64,000 bases of DNA, taken from Rallus limicola. Lineage: Eukaryota > Chordata > Aves > Gruiformes > Rallidae. How positions within the stretch are numbered: the stretch's first letter is position 1; every line of letters begins with the position of its first letter. Where the stretch lies: contig JAKCOZ010000015.1 of assembly GCA_022605955.1 (NCBI GenBank), positions 3,663,287 through 3,727,286 of the forward strand, read 5' to 3'. The position numbers and the translations under genes were made by a program. The notes beneath the pieces were generated by a model that worked only from the letters and a program-made list of their open reading frames with translations, did no database searches and was not told where the DNA came from. Shown piece by piece: positions 10,631-22,648 of this stretch.

Positions 10631-12800
10631 GGAAAAGGCTTTCACCCCCATTTTGTCACTGGGAATCCCAGCAGGAAACCCATTAGCCAGAGCTCCTAGG
10701 GACTTGGTTTGCTGGAGGATGGGAACTGGGGGAACAGACCCAGGGTGAAGCATGGGGTATGTGGCTCAGCCTATCCCTAAATAAACTTTTGCAAGGCCAG
10801 TTACAGCCATGCCATGAGAGCAGAGACCTTATCCACACAAAACCGGACTGAGGGCATCGGTTCCTTGCACAGCCCCTTCATCCCATCGGACCTCTGCAGG
10901 CAGATGCACCCAGGGCATTGTTCCCAAAAAAACCAACCCCACCATGCCCTTTACTCCTTGGCAGCCACGTCTCTTCCCTGCAGCCAGTTCCTTTGAGAAA
11001 ACTGTGGAGCCCAAAGCCTCCAGCATCCTCAAGTGCTCCATGCACAGAGAGGGCACGGGCCGAAGAGGCATTCATCAGGCTGGTAGGCACAGCGTCATTC
11101 CGCTGGGAGGCTGGATGTGGTTGACTTGGATTCGCTCTCTCCCAGGAAATGATTGTGATTGTCAGAGGAGATTGGTATATGATTATTAATAACAACACCA
11201 CAAGGAAAAATAGAAGGCAATCAGCTGAGCGGGGCCAGGAGAGGAAGCAGGGAGGGTTTGCAGCGTTAGCGCTGGATCCTGCTCAAGGCCCGGCGTGCTG
11301 GGAGTACCTTGTGACATGTGTGAGGCTGTAACTCAACCTGGCTTTGCTTTGCCAAGGAAGAAATTCCCCAGAGCACGTTGATAACCCACAGCAGCAGCAG
11401 CAGTGAGGAAGAAAGAAGCACAAGTGGGGATGGGGTGTGAATGGGTGACTTGCAGAGAGCAAGCAGCAGAGTGAAAACTGGTGAAGTTGCTTAAGAGAAG
11501 TGTTCTTACACCCCAGATCAGGTGTAAGAGGGCACACACAATGGTCACTAACACCTTCACCTCAGCATCTCCCCTCAGCTCCAAACCCATCCCTATCCTC
11601 ATACAGAGGTCCCAGATTAAATTGCTTGGCTGAGCCCAGCCGGGGACTTACAGCACAAGGTGGCAATGCACAGCGTGCACCCAGGCTCAGCCCCACGCCT
11701 TCACCCCAAAACCAGCCCCCCAGATGCCCTCTTTTCCCAGGTAATCACCCCGTGACTTGACATTGGCGCTGTAATTTTGATGTCACACTGTATGGGAGAG
11801 GGAGCACATTCCAGCAAGAGCAGACAAGCCCCAGGTTAATTAAACCCTTGTCCGAATGGATGCAAGCATCTCCCCTCCACCCCTCTCAGAGCAGAGGGAT
11901 GGCTGCAAGGAGGGGAGGAGGAGAGCAGCTCATCTGTGCTGCCTTATAGCCGCCCCCCCGGGGAGGGGAGGGAGGCAGGCTGCCAGGCAGGGGGGTGTGC
12001 AGGTCTTCAGCCTGTAACTGTGCAAACACTAATGCTGCAAAAGCTAATTTTACAGAGTTCCACTCTGCGGACTCCTCTTTGTCCCAGGCTTCCTCAGCCT
12101 GGGAGATTAGCAGTTTGGAGATGGAGAAAAAGAAGTTATTTCCAAATTCAACATAAACTCGCTTGGACTCAATGAGCAAGTCAGCTTGGGAGGGTGGGGA
12201 TGGGCACTGGAGGGAGGGCTCAAATAAATGAGAAATAATTGAAAGGCTAGGAAGAAGAAAGAGCATATCTGCCACCCTGGAAAGCGCAATATTCGCTTTC
12301 ATTTTTATTCTCATCTTCATGCCTCTTCGCAGTTACTTTCTTTGCTTTCCAAGCTTTCCCTGATCTCCAGACACCATTCCTGTCCCTGGCTCTGTTTAAC
12401 TCCCTAGCCACCAACCTCCATCCACATACTCCACCACACCACAGGCTCTCAGAGAGGTTTCTCAAGCCCGTGGTTGGGATGAGGCCATTAAGCCACCCCA
12501 TCTTCTGTGGGTTGCTCCTATCCCCACCAACAACCCCACCAGGCCCTACTTGGACCCCACAGGCACTACACCCTCACCTTCCTTCCCCTAAGGAAGCCAC
12601 GTGTGATGCCCCATGCCCAAGCTCTCCAGGTGCAACAGCAAAACCTCATGGCTATGGAGTGCTTGGAGCTCGACTCCTCCTTGCACGTGAGTGACCCAAG
12701 AGCAGCTCACACCCATCCAGCACGAGCTGGGCTGTACCCCCACACACACACATGCTTCCAGCAAGGGAAAGACAACAGAGAAATGGCTTCAGCAGGAGTT

Positions 12801-12852
12801 CATTACACTTGTTTATCTTCATTTTGCATTACACTTGTTTATCTTCATTTTG
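12801..12852. repeat. 26-bp perfect tandem duplication
   Basis: The unit begins CATTACACTTGTTTATCTTC and is present twice without a mismatch (12801-12826 and 12827-12852). The identity points to a recent event. Confidence 0.95.
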
Positions 12853-13679
12853 CCTGTAACAGATGAACAGCATAATGGCTTTTGGCTTTCCTGGATGCCA
12901 CAAACCCAGAAACATCCTACTGAAAAAGAAATGTATTTACAGGGAAACGTCAAAACAGCCCAAGACAAGTCAAAGTAACGTGCCTACACTGGGAAGCAGT
13001 GCTTTTATTTCCTCACCCCTCCACGGCCTTCGAGCTGATCATGCAGGGGAGAGAGATAAATATTTTAAATAGGGACACTTCAGCAATCCAGGGTTGTGCA
13101 AGACAGGGACTAATTAGAAAATAAATAACTTTTTTTTTTAATTTATTTTTAGCAAGGTAATTCCAAATGTTGAAGGAATTAGATTACTTGACAAACTCCA
13201 GACCCGTTTCAATATCAAGGGTCCTATCCAAGGAGATGCAGGGAACTGAGCCTTCAAAAAAAGAAGCCAAATCACAAATAAATGCAGCTTGGAGAAAGTG
13301 TTTAAGATCTGCCTGGCAACCTCCATAAATCTAAGAGATGGAAGGTTTCTTCTGGCCTCACACCAACAGTTTGGTCTAAAAATAGGTTAATCTTCCCGAG
13401 AGGAAAGGAACAACTATCAGCACAACACACTGACTGCACACACATAGGTACCTCCAGCCCCCTACAACAACACACTGCTGCCCTGGGTGGGTACACTCAC
13501 CCAGGTGGGTACACAGAGGCTGATGAACTTAATTAGTAGCCAAATCCCCTTCCCTAATCCAGTCCATGGAAGTTCACGGTGCTGTCAGCCGACCTGCTGC
13601 TCCGAGCAAGGAGAGTTGTGGTGATTACTTGGAACGGTGTCTCCTTGCTTTGTTGGGGTTTTTTTTTTTGGAAGACCAT

Positions 13680-13850
13680 TTGCGTAGATGCAAATGCATT
13701 TCCCCCCCCCAATCCTGATTAATTATACAAATGTATGGCTATACAGGTTGTGATGAATATGCACACACACACTTTATTGTTGTGCTGACAGAGCATATTG
13801 CTTATTTGGGGAAAACAGTGGGATTTTTTTGTCTTGTTCCAGCAGAAGAT
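13680..13850. promoter_or_regulatory. Candidate conserved non-coding element with octamer
   Basis: A perfect POU-type octamer ATGCAAAT lies at 13688-13695. A TGATTAATTATACAAATG stretch follows within about 40 bp, then ATGAATATGCA. This density of POU/homeodomain cores in unique sequence suggests an enhancer, but a C-run and CA repeat interrupt it and conservation is untested. Confidence 0.25.
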
Positions 13851-14215
13851 TATACAAGCTCTCCTCCCTTGCCCCCTCTCTCTTTGTCTCATCTTTGATT
13901 TAACTGCTTGGATGGTTTAATACCTGATTTAGAGACATATAGACACAGTCATTTGTAAACTCATGGAAACCACAGCTTGGATGCTTCTAGAAAGAAGCCA
14001 TTCAAATTCAGGAAACCAGTGAATTAGTCGGTGCAGGGTTGCATCTTCTCTATGGCACTGTGCAGGCTGAAGAATTACCCAGCTACCCACCCTACAGACA
14101 CACAGCTCAGGCACTGCTGGTTAATGCAAGTTAACAGTGTAAGGACCTGTGAGAGAAGTTATAAAGCCTGGGGTGATTTTGCCTGGTGGAATCTTTCAGT
14201 TAAAGAAAATCGATC

Positions 14216-14300
14216 GTAGAATCATCAAAATTGGGAAAGAACTTCAAGATGATCAAGTCCACCATCATAACCTCTAAAACATCTCCCAAGACAGAGCTAA
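14216..14300 (-). mobile_element. Short CR1 LINE 3' remnant
   Basis: On the plus strand: TAGAATCATCAAAATTGGGA, AACTTCAAGATGATCAAGTC, CACCATCATAACCTCTAAAA. This is the reverse complement of the last ~85 bp of an older CR1 copy (CR1-X-like). Confidence 0.75.
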
Positions 14301-14532
14301 CTGGGAAGAGTACTTAATTTAAAGATGAGAACACCCCTACAAATCCTAAGGAGTTGCCATTAGTCCTCCCAAAAATCATTACAAAGCAGAGCAAGTACAT
14401 TGGTAATTTTGGATGAAATGGTTAAAAACAAATGTATAAGAACATGCATGATCAAAGCAAGACATCCTCTGTTTTAACAGCAGAGTGGAAAGAAAAGCCA
14501 GCAATATCTGCAACCTGGAATGCACAGGGAAA

Positions 14533-15385
14533 CCATAGAATCCCAGAATCCCAGGGGTTGGAAGGGCCCTGGAGAGCTCCTGGGGTCCAACCCCCTGCCA
14601 AAGCAGCTCCCAGCTCATAGTGCACAGGGCGGCGTCCAGACGGGGCTGGAATCTCTCCAGAGATGGAGACTCCACACCCCCCTGGGCAGCCTGGCCCTCA
14701 CCCTCACTGGGGAAAAGTTCTTCCCCATGGTGGTGGGGAACTTCCTCTGCTCCAACTTGCAGCCATTGCCCCTTGTCCTGTCCCCACAGACACTGAAAAG
14801 GGGCTGCCCATTTCCCCCTGCATCCCATCCTTCAGAGAGTGATCAACATTCATCAGGTCCCCCCTAAGTCTTCTCTTCTCCAGGCTGAACAGCCCCAGCT
14901 CCCTCAGCCTTTCCTCACAGGGGAGATGCTCCAGGCCCTTCAGCATCTTTGTGTCCCTCCTCTGGACTCTCTCCAGGAGATCCCTGTCCTTTTTATCCCA
15001 GGGAGCCCAGCACTGGACACAACACTCCAGGTGGGGCCTGAGCAGGGCAGAGCAGAGGGGGAGGATCCCCTCCTGTGACCTGCTGGCCACACTCCTCCTG
15101 ATGCCCCCCAGGATCCCATTGTCTCTCTCAGCCCCCAGTGCACACTGCTGGCTCATGGCCACCCTGTCACCCACCAGGACCCCCAGGTCCTTCTCCACAG
15201 AGCTCCTCTCCAGCAGGTCACCCCCAGCCTGTACTGATTCCAGCAGTTATTCCTGCCCAGGTGCCAGACTCTCCACTTGCTTTTGTTGAACCCCATCTGG
15301 TTTCTCCCAGCCCAGCTCTCCAGCCTGGCCAGGTCTCACTGCATGGCAGCGCAGTGTCCTGCCTGTCAGCCACTCCTGCTGACCA
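14533..15385 (-). mobile_element. CR1 LINE 3' portion, young subfamily A (~850 bp)
   Basis: The plus strand starts CATAGAATCCCAGAATCCCA, the reversed 3' terminus. It runs through the shared subfamily A body into GTTGAACCCCATCTGGTTTC and a decayed GTCAGCCACTCCTGCTG, which lies in the region 5' of the 3' UTR. It is the longest subfamily A copy here. A short deletion removes part of the CTGGCCCAGGGCTCC segment that other copies retain. Confidence 0.93.
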
Positions 15386-15889
15386 CACTGCTCTGCAAAC
15401 CGAACCGATGGGTGCTCTCGAAACACCACTCACAGGATTTCTCTGAAGAATACCCAGTGTTTTCAAAACCCTTTAAAAAAAGGGGTTTTTTTTAAAAGAA
15501 AGTAATCAAGTAGCCTAAGGAGGAATTTGCACTGCAGTATGTGTTAGCACTTTGAAGTTGGGCACCATTTAAAAAGCTGCTTTTAAAGGCAAAGCTGCTA
15601 CCTCACAAAAGCTGCATTTGCAGCTGGGGCTGTACCACTGGTGCAGCTGAAGCAAACTTGTGAATCTGGCCTTTAATTTGTAATTGATTTTATGACTTTG
15701 GGAACACAAGTGTATCTGTAGGCAGAGACAAGGGAGAGCTCAGTCCTGGAGACTCGCCACCTTTGCGTTGCCACAGCTCCCCTCTCAGCCCTTCAGGCCT
15801 CCACCACCACTGTGGCACACCGGAGGGCACGGCAGCTCTACCTTACCTACATGGCAGCTCAAAGACCAAGCTTGATCAAAGCACACACC

Positions 15890-16482
15890 TCAGGAAGGCC
15901 AATGGCATCCTGGCTTGTGTCAGACAGTGTGGCCAGTAGGTCTGGGAGGGGATTGTGCCCCTGGACTGGGCACTGGGGAGGCTGCACCTCGAGTGCTGGG
16001 TCCAGTTCTGGGCTCCTCACCATCAGAAGGACATGGAGGTCCTGGAGCGAGTCCAGAGAAGGGCAACCAGGCTGGGGAAGGGGCTGGAGGGCAAATCCTC
16101 TGAGGAGCAGCTGAGGGAGCTGGGGGTGTTCAGCCTGGAGAAGAGGAGGCTGAGGGGAGACCTCCCCACCTCCCCTGCCCTGCCAGGAGGGTGCAGAGAG
16201 GTGGGGGATGGTCTCTTCAGCCAGGGGACAGGAGCTGGGACAAGGGGAAATGGGCTCAAGCTGTGCCAGGGCAGGGTCAGAGCAGATGTGAGGGCAAAGT
16301 TCTTCCCTGGCAGAGTTGTGGGGCTGTGGCACAGGCTGCCCAGGGAGGGGCTGAGTCACCTTCCCTGGGTGTGTTTAAAAAAAGGGCAGATGAGGTGCTC
16401 AGGGATCTGGTTTAGCTCAGGATGGGAATGGTTGGACTTAACGATCTTAAAGGGCTTTTCCAACCTTGTGATTCCTCTGTGA
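15890..16482 (+). mobile_element. CR1 LINE 3' end, subfamily C
   Basis: It starts in GGAAGGCCAATGGCATCCTG and runs through GGTCCAGTTCTGGGCTCCTC and AGCAGCTGAGGGAGCTGGGG. It ends in GGTTGGACTTAACGATCTTA and CCAACCTTGTGATTCCTCTG. It pairs with the copy at 46135, which is the same subfamily in reverse orientation. Confidence 0.92.
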
Positions 16483-19239
16483 GGCTGTGGAACAAGCACA
16501 CCGTGCATAAGGTCCCTGCAGAAGAGGTCTGATGTAACAGTAGACCCCACTTCATAGGTGCTGTGCCTTAACTTCATCGTATCCAAGTAATTAGATACAA
16601 CAATCTTTAATAATTTAACCAGACTGCAACCTGGTTGCCTTGAATCCAGCCTGTACCAAGCTTTCCATTATGTCTGTGGAAAATTTGTCTTCATTATTCT
16701 CAGTGCTGTTATCAACTGGAACACAGGAAACCCCAAGATAAATCCCTGAAAGGACCTGATAATTAATAATCAATCTTGTTCAGGTTTGCTCAGAGACTTT
16801 CAGAAAATTCCTTCACTGGCATGTGGTTGCTACACTGTATTTTCCCCATTAGAAAGACTACAAGATGATTGGTCTGGTTTCAATGATCTGCTTCTAATTC
16901 CCCAGAGTTTTGGTCCAAGGGATCACCACTTGCAGCTGTCAGCCAAAGAGTTGTACAAAGGGGTGAAGTCAGCACAATGCAGCTGGGAACCATAGCACCC
17001 AGGGCTCTTCTATCTCTTTGTTATGGGCTATTTTTCTAAGTCCCTGCCAGCCTTCAGTCCCTGGTACTAGAGCATACTGGTGAGACACAGCGAGAGAGGT
17101 GGTCCTACTGGCATCTAGCAACCACCACAGGTTTGTCTGAGCTGGTGGCATGCTTTGCTCAGGACACAAGGAAAAAAAAGCTGGGTTTGCTTTAAACAAG
17201 TGAGGTGTAAATACAAAAGCCTTGGACAGGTGCAGTGTAAGGCACTGCAACTGCCCTAACAATTGGATTATGGTCCTTATTTATCCTCATTGAGGAAGTA
17301 ATTGAATTTGGTCAGATGGATCTCTTCCCTTCCTAGGGGACAAGAGATGGACTATGCAGCCCCAGGTCTCTCAGGAAAGCAGCTGATCCCTGGGGGCCTC
17401 CCTGGGGCAGTTTGGACAATCCTGTTATCTACCACTTGCAGAGGCCCTCAGGCTGCAGAAATTATAGCCCTGAGCTGCTCTTAGAAGAGGCAGCAGAGAT
17501 GGGAGAATGACTGCCCTGCACACCGTGGATGTAGCACAGATCCATCTCCAGTGCTACACCAGTCAGTTGAGCTGGAGCAAATAAAAGGTGAGAAAGAGAG
17601 ATTCCTCTGCCCTGCTCCCAGTTAACTCAATGCTGTGGAATTCCTCTGACCAGTCTAAAAGCTATCTAGATTGTCTAGACAAATGGCCAGACAGGCAGGA
17701 GAGCTCCAAGTGACAAATAAATTACCTGCCACCAGAAACATCAGAGTTGCACGTATGGGTGGGTGGCACAGGGATGAAAATGGGGTTTTGGGTGGTGGAG
17801 ATATGGGAGAAGTTGAACAAGAGTTCTAGTATTATTCGTAGAGAAGACTCGTTCTGCCATGGTTTAGGGTGCCTTGTATTCCACCAAAATACCTTCAGGT
17901 AAATCCTACATAACCAGGAGAAAGCAATGACAGATGTGACCAAGTGGTAACAGTCAAACCACAATCCAACGGTCTCCTCCATGAGGTGTTATTTTATGAT
18001 GCTATCATCCATACAGCAAGAGACACAAAGGAAGAAAAGCAGAAGGAACAAGATTCCTAAAACACCTCCAGACATCTCAAAGCACCAAGATGCCACTTGA
18101 TAATAGCTAGTGTTTGGGGCAGGAGGAATGAATAGCAATCAGGGAGGGTTTGCTGGGAAGGTGCACCAGACCAAACACAACAAGCTCAAGACTGTAGCCA
18201 CAGCAGTTGAATTCCTAAGCATCTGTGAGTCAACTGGCACATCTGTACAGAGCCCACAAGCAAGAATCCAAAGCTGCTGAGGAACCACCATTGTGCTGCT
18301 CCTCTCCCTTCTGCTCCCAGCACTGCAAATCCCATGTACAGGAACCTCAGCTGTGAGCTGAAGTACCCTCAGTTCATAGGCACAACGTTCAGAGAAGGGC
18401 AGGGGAGGAAGAAGACATGCAAAGCCTGCTGTAAGGAGTATGGGAGGAACACTACACACTCAGATCTGCAATAGATATGTATCATAAGACCATGGCAAAG
18501 TAGGAGAAAAGCAAGAAATACAGTAAATACTCTCCAACACGTACCAGCAGCCCTAGAGGTGTACCAGAACAAATACAGAGGAAGAAATTACTACATGTAG
18601 CTAACAGAGATCCACGTTAGGAATGGTATTACAAGAAAGATTACCTCCATCAAAGCCAACCCCTGGAGACCTTCTTAGGCTAATGTTTGTCCTCAACAGC
18701 TGCTCTTAAGGTCCTCATGAAATAGGGACGCCTTTTATTACAGCACTGATTTCACTTCTGCTCAGTCTTTCGTGAGAAAAACAGCTAAAACTGAGGCAGA
18801 CCACAACAGCTAGAAGCAGCTTGAGCCTTAAACCCCCACTTAGAAGCTTTGGAGGTGGAAAAAAAATAAATAAAAACTGAGTTTACATGTGATTTTTTCC
18901 CAAGGTTTTATGTACCTCGATGAAGCTGGTTGTAACAGCCCAACAAAGAAGCTGAAACTAGAAGTCTGCCAAAACATACTTTTCCATGAATTCTAGCAAA
19001 ATAGCACAAAGGCCCATTGTGCCCAAAGTTTTTCTTTACTTTCAGTTCAGGCTAATTTCTACCTATTGAGTGTCGCCTTCAAAACAGGAATTACAAAACA
19101 CTCAAAGTGCTGCTTATTTTTCTTTTGGTTTCCTCTTAAAAATAACCACCAGCCTGCAATTTGTCTCCAGGTCTTTCTGTGGCAGCATCAAAAAACTCCA
19201 GATGCAAGTGGCTTACTTGGTGTTGCAGTTTTGTGTAGC
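16483..19239. other. Intron 2 unique sequence, nothing notable
   Basis: No gene, repeat family or strong motif cluster is recognised. Open frames are short and carry no recognisable domain. Confidence 0.55.
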
Positions 19240-20121
19240 TGTGCTGCTGAGATGGCTTTTGCAAGCAGCAGCTCAGGCTCCCTGCAAACCCCAGACTGTG
19301 AACGTCAGCCAATTCAAGGCCAAAGTTGCTGCTGGCCAGGGCCAAGCCAATCAGAGATGGTCACAGCACCTCTGGGAATCGCATATTGGAGAAAAAAAAC
19401 TGCAGACAGAGGCATTTTGCCACCAGAGAAGGGAGTGAGAAGATGTAACCAGCTGAACGGACACCAAGGCCAGGCCCGAAGGAGTCGGGGGGAAGAATGA
19501 GGCGCCAGAGAAATTCCCCTGCAGCTCACAGAGAAGTTCATGGTGGAGCAGGTGTCCACCATGGATGAGGACAGGGAGCAGAGACATCTATACCCTGTGA
19601 AGAGATTGATCCACGCCTCAGCAGGCTTGCCAGGGGCCTTGTGACTTTGCGGGGAGCCAGGCCAGGGGAGTCTGGGCCTGAACATCAGCACCCTATGGAA
19701 GGGAGTCCTGCTGAGAGGACTGTGGTGAGGAGATGACTCCCCGATGGAAGGGAGTCCTGCTGAGAGGCCTGTGGTGAGGAGATGACTCCCCAGTGGAGAG
19801 GACTCATGCTGCAGTTCATGGATACGACTCCCATGTGGGTGGGACCCCACAGTGCTGCAGTGGAAGGGTGTGTGTGTGTAATGCTCCCCCTCCTCACCCC
19901 CAAGCTGAGACAGAAGACAATTTGGGAGGAGCAGACTGAAAACCCCCACTCCTCATTCCCTGCCTCTCCCTGCACCACGACAAGGCCCGGCCCTCATCCA
20001 ATTAGTGTCCTTATCTCCAGTAGTAAGCCTCCTGATATATATTTTCTCTCCTTTTTGACTGAAATGGAGAGTGAGCAAGCGGCATGGTGGGCATTTGGCC
20101 TCCAGCCAGGGCTAAACCAGC
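19240..20121 (+). mobile_element. ERVL-type LTR, decayed avian endogenous retrovirus
   Basis: Segments match the avian ERVL LTR family in order: AGTTCATGGATACGACTCCC with GTGGGACCCCAC, GAGACAGAAGACAATTTG, TTAGTGTCCTTATCTCC, TATATTTTCTCTCC, GAGAGTGAGCAAGCGGCATG and TGGTGGGCATTTGGCCTCCA. I see no retroviral coding region, so it looks like a solo or partial LTR. An internal 48-49 bp unit is duplicated at about 19691-19790. The 5' boundary is uncertain and the central part is shortened. Confidence 0.65.
19691..19790. repeat. 48-49 bp tandem duplication inside the LTR
   Basis: Two adjacent units share ATGGAAGGGAGTCCTGCTGA and GTGGTGAGGAGATGACTCCC with about one mismatch. Avian ERVL LTRs commonly carry short internal repeats of this kind. 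Confidence 0.85.
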
Positions 20122-22073
20122 ACACTTGGCTAATGAGTGGCCCAGAAAGCTCTACGATGTGCTCCCTCCCCAGAAATGCTCAGACCAGAAACATTTGTCA
20201 TGGCAGCAGTAACAGGAAAGTCACTACATGACCCTTCTGTTCAGCCTGTTGCATGGCTTAAAGCTAACCACAAAGTTTTAGATTGGGATGGTCGAATTAC
20301 AAGTCTTCTGTTCACTTCAGATTTGGTTTGGACTTCAGATTTGGGTTTAGACACAAGCCCTACACACTACAACAGTGCAAGTTTATAATATTTGTTTCTC
20401 TGTATGATAATGCCTCTTTTTTCTGCTTACTTGCTGAAGCAATACAGAGACACGTCCACTGTGGTGTCACCAGCTCTCCAAATTTGCAAGTTAACAGGGA
20501 CCTACATTTCTTTGAAGGTTTTGGATTTGGTTTTCCCTTTGCCTGCCTTCAGAAGGGTCCATGCACACGCTCTGGAAATGCTAAGAGCACATTTAAGAGG
20601 AGGATGGACAGTTATGACCACCACCAATGTCAGTGCAGCCCAGTAATTTTAGTAAATCAAACCTTCAGCCCCAAAGCACTGCTTTTAATCACAGGGAAGG
20701 AAGTATTTTTATCCTGCTCAACAGAGAGGTGTGAATGACTTACCTGGGGTTTTTCTTCCCTCTGTAGCACAGTGTGCAAAATAAACCAGTGGGAAGGAGA
20801 GTTGATGGGTTATCAGTCCCCACTGCCTAAATTCTTACTTGAGCTTTTCCTCCTGCTTTGTTTTGGGCTTGGGTAAGCCCAGAACACAGGGTTAACACCA
20901 TGCTGCCAGAGCAAACCAGCCACTGAAGGGAGGAAGGCAGCTCTGCCCCTACTCCTTGTTTCAAAGTTACTTGCAGATGGATTTTTTTACAGGTCTATTA
21001 TTCCCAATCATACAGTAAGGTGCTTATGCTGATACTTCAGCTTATCCACATTGCAGGGTACGTCTCTGGATACTCCTGCAAAGACAAGGCTTTGGAGATG
21101 CCTTCTGCAGTGTCACGTCACACCATCTTTACTGCCTGGCTGAAGAAATCCAACAACCAGAAGCCAACACACTGGTCTTGAAAAGAAGCAAACCACAAAC
21201 CAACACCTACACCACCACTCACCCCTCCCAAACAAAACCCCACAAACCACCCCACCAATAAAAACACCTCCCCAAAAAATCCAACCACACCAAACCAAAA
21301 CCCAAAACCAAACCCTCCCCCCCAGCAATCAACTGAAAAAAACCCAAGTGACACAACTCCTCACACACACTTCCCATGAAGCCACTCCAGCCAGGACCTG
21401 CTAAGACATCCTGTAGCTTTGTTTAGAAAGGTGCAGCTTGTTCAGGTTAAGTGCACACACAGACACATTCAGTAGTAACTATGAAAATGTTGGGGCACAG
21501 CCATTTCAAGCATCCTCCACCTTCAGCACAGCAGTGGGATTTGGGAGAAAGCTGAGAGTCAAACAGAAATACAGTATCTGCAGTAAAATACATACAAAAT
21601 TACCAGGAAAGTAATTGCTTTTGGTATAAATGGTCTTCTTCAAAGTTTTCTCTAGCATAGAAGTCCCTTCAAAAAGAAGAAGAATAAATTTACGGCGTGT
21701 GAATTTATTCATAGCTGGTAGATTCAGTCTAATGAAATCCTCCTAAGTAAATATCTGATAAAGAAGCAAACACTTAGCACTTGACCCCAGAAGCTGGGAT
21801 TTCTTGACAGTAATGCAAAGCAGCAGGAACCTCAGGACTGCTGGCAAGGAGGAGCGAAGCAAGGAAAACTTCAGGCAGAGGGACGGACCCCCGGGAGCCT
21901 CAGTGGGAGATGATGGCACAGTGCACAGCACTGCACAGCGACGTGGGCAGCCCCCACCTCGCTTCCCAGGCTGACCAAAGCTGCCACTGCTAGCAGAAGA
22001 TATTCTCTGTGGGGACTCAGAGCCCCCTAACCCACAGTCCATGCTGTACCCTTCCTTTGCCAAGGGCTGCAAG
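20122..22073. other. Intron 2 unique sequence
   Basis: No gene is recognised. The notable part is an A/C-only-like tract at 21189-21324 (separate entry). The rest is unique and ordinary. Confidence 0.55.
21189..21324. repeat. G-free A/C-rich tract, 136 bp
   Basis: The plus strand contains no G and only about seven T over 136 bases, made of irregular ACC/CCAAA/ACCCC runs. On the minus strand, which is the CACNA2D2 sense strand, it gives a G/U-rich intronic RNA with repeated GGUUU and GGGUUUU motifs. Confidence 0.9.
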
Positions 22074-22648
22074 AGAATCATAGAATGGCCTGGGTTGGAA
22101 GGGACCCCAAGGATCACAGAGCTCCAACCCCCCTGCCACAGGCAGGGACACCAACCTCCAGGCCTGGAGCTACACAAGGTTGCCCAGGGCCCCAGCCAAC
22201 CTGGCCTTGAACATCCCCAGACACGGGGCACCCACCCCTCTCTGGGCAGCCTGTTCCAGCCCCTCACCACTCTCTCTGCAAAGAACTTCCCCCTAAGATC
22301 TAATCTAACCCTTCCCTCCTTCAGCTTCACTCCATCCCCCTTGTCCTGCCAGTCTCTACCCTTTGAACAAGCTGATTCCCCTCCTGTGTCTCTGCTCCCT
22401 TCAGGGACTGGCAGGCTGCAATGAGGTCCCCCCACAGCCTTCTCTTCTCCAGGCTGACCCAGCCCAGCTCCCTCAGCCTCTCTCCAGAGGGGAGCTGCTC
22501 CAGCCCTCTGAGCATCTCTGTGGCTCCTCTGAACTCTCTCCAACGTCTTTCTTGTATTGGGGCCCCAGCTCTGGACACAGGACTCCAGCTGGGGCCTCCT
22601 GAGGGCAGAGCAGAGAGGGACAATCCCCTCCCTGTCCTGGCTGCCACC
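22074..22648 (-). mobile_element. CR1 LINE 3' end, young subfamily B
   Basis: The plus strand starts GAATCATAGAATGGCCTGGG and proceeds through CTTTGCAAAG-type sequence (TCTCTGCAAAGAACTTCCCC), AATGAGGTCCCCCCACAGCC and GACAATCCCCTCCCTGTCCT. It is the reverse-orientation relative of the copies at 10058 and 29166. The 335-codon open frame across it (21743-22750, minus) is a CR1 artefact. Confidence 0.93.

Larger units (their letters stand above)
10631..14215. other. Intron 2 unique sequence
   Basis: No gene is recognised. It includes AT-rich blocks near 11130-11230, 12240-12330 and 13680-13850, a 26-bp tandem duplication at 12801-12852 and T- or C-runs near 13130-13150, 13660-13670 and 13702-13711. 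Confidence 0.55.
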
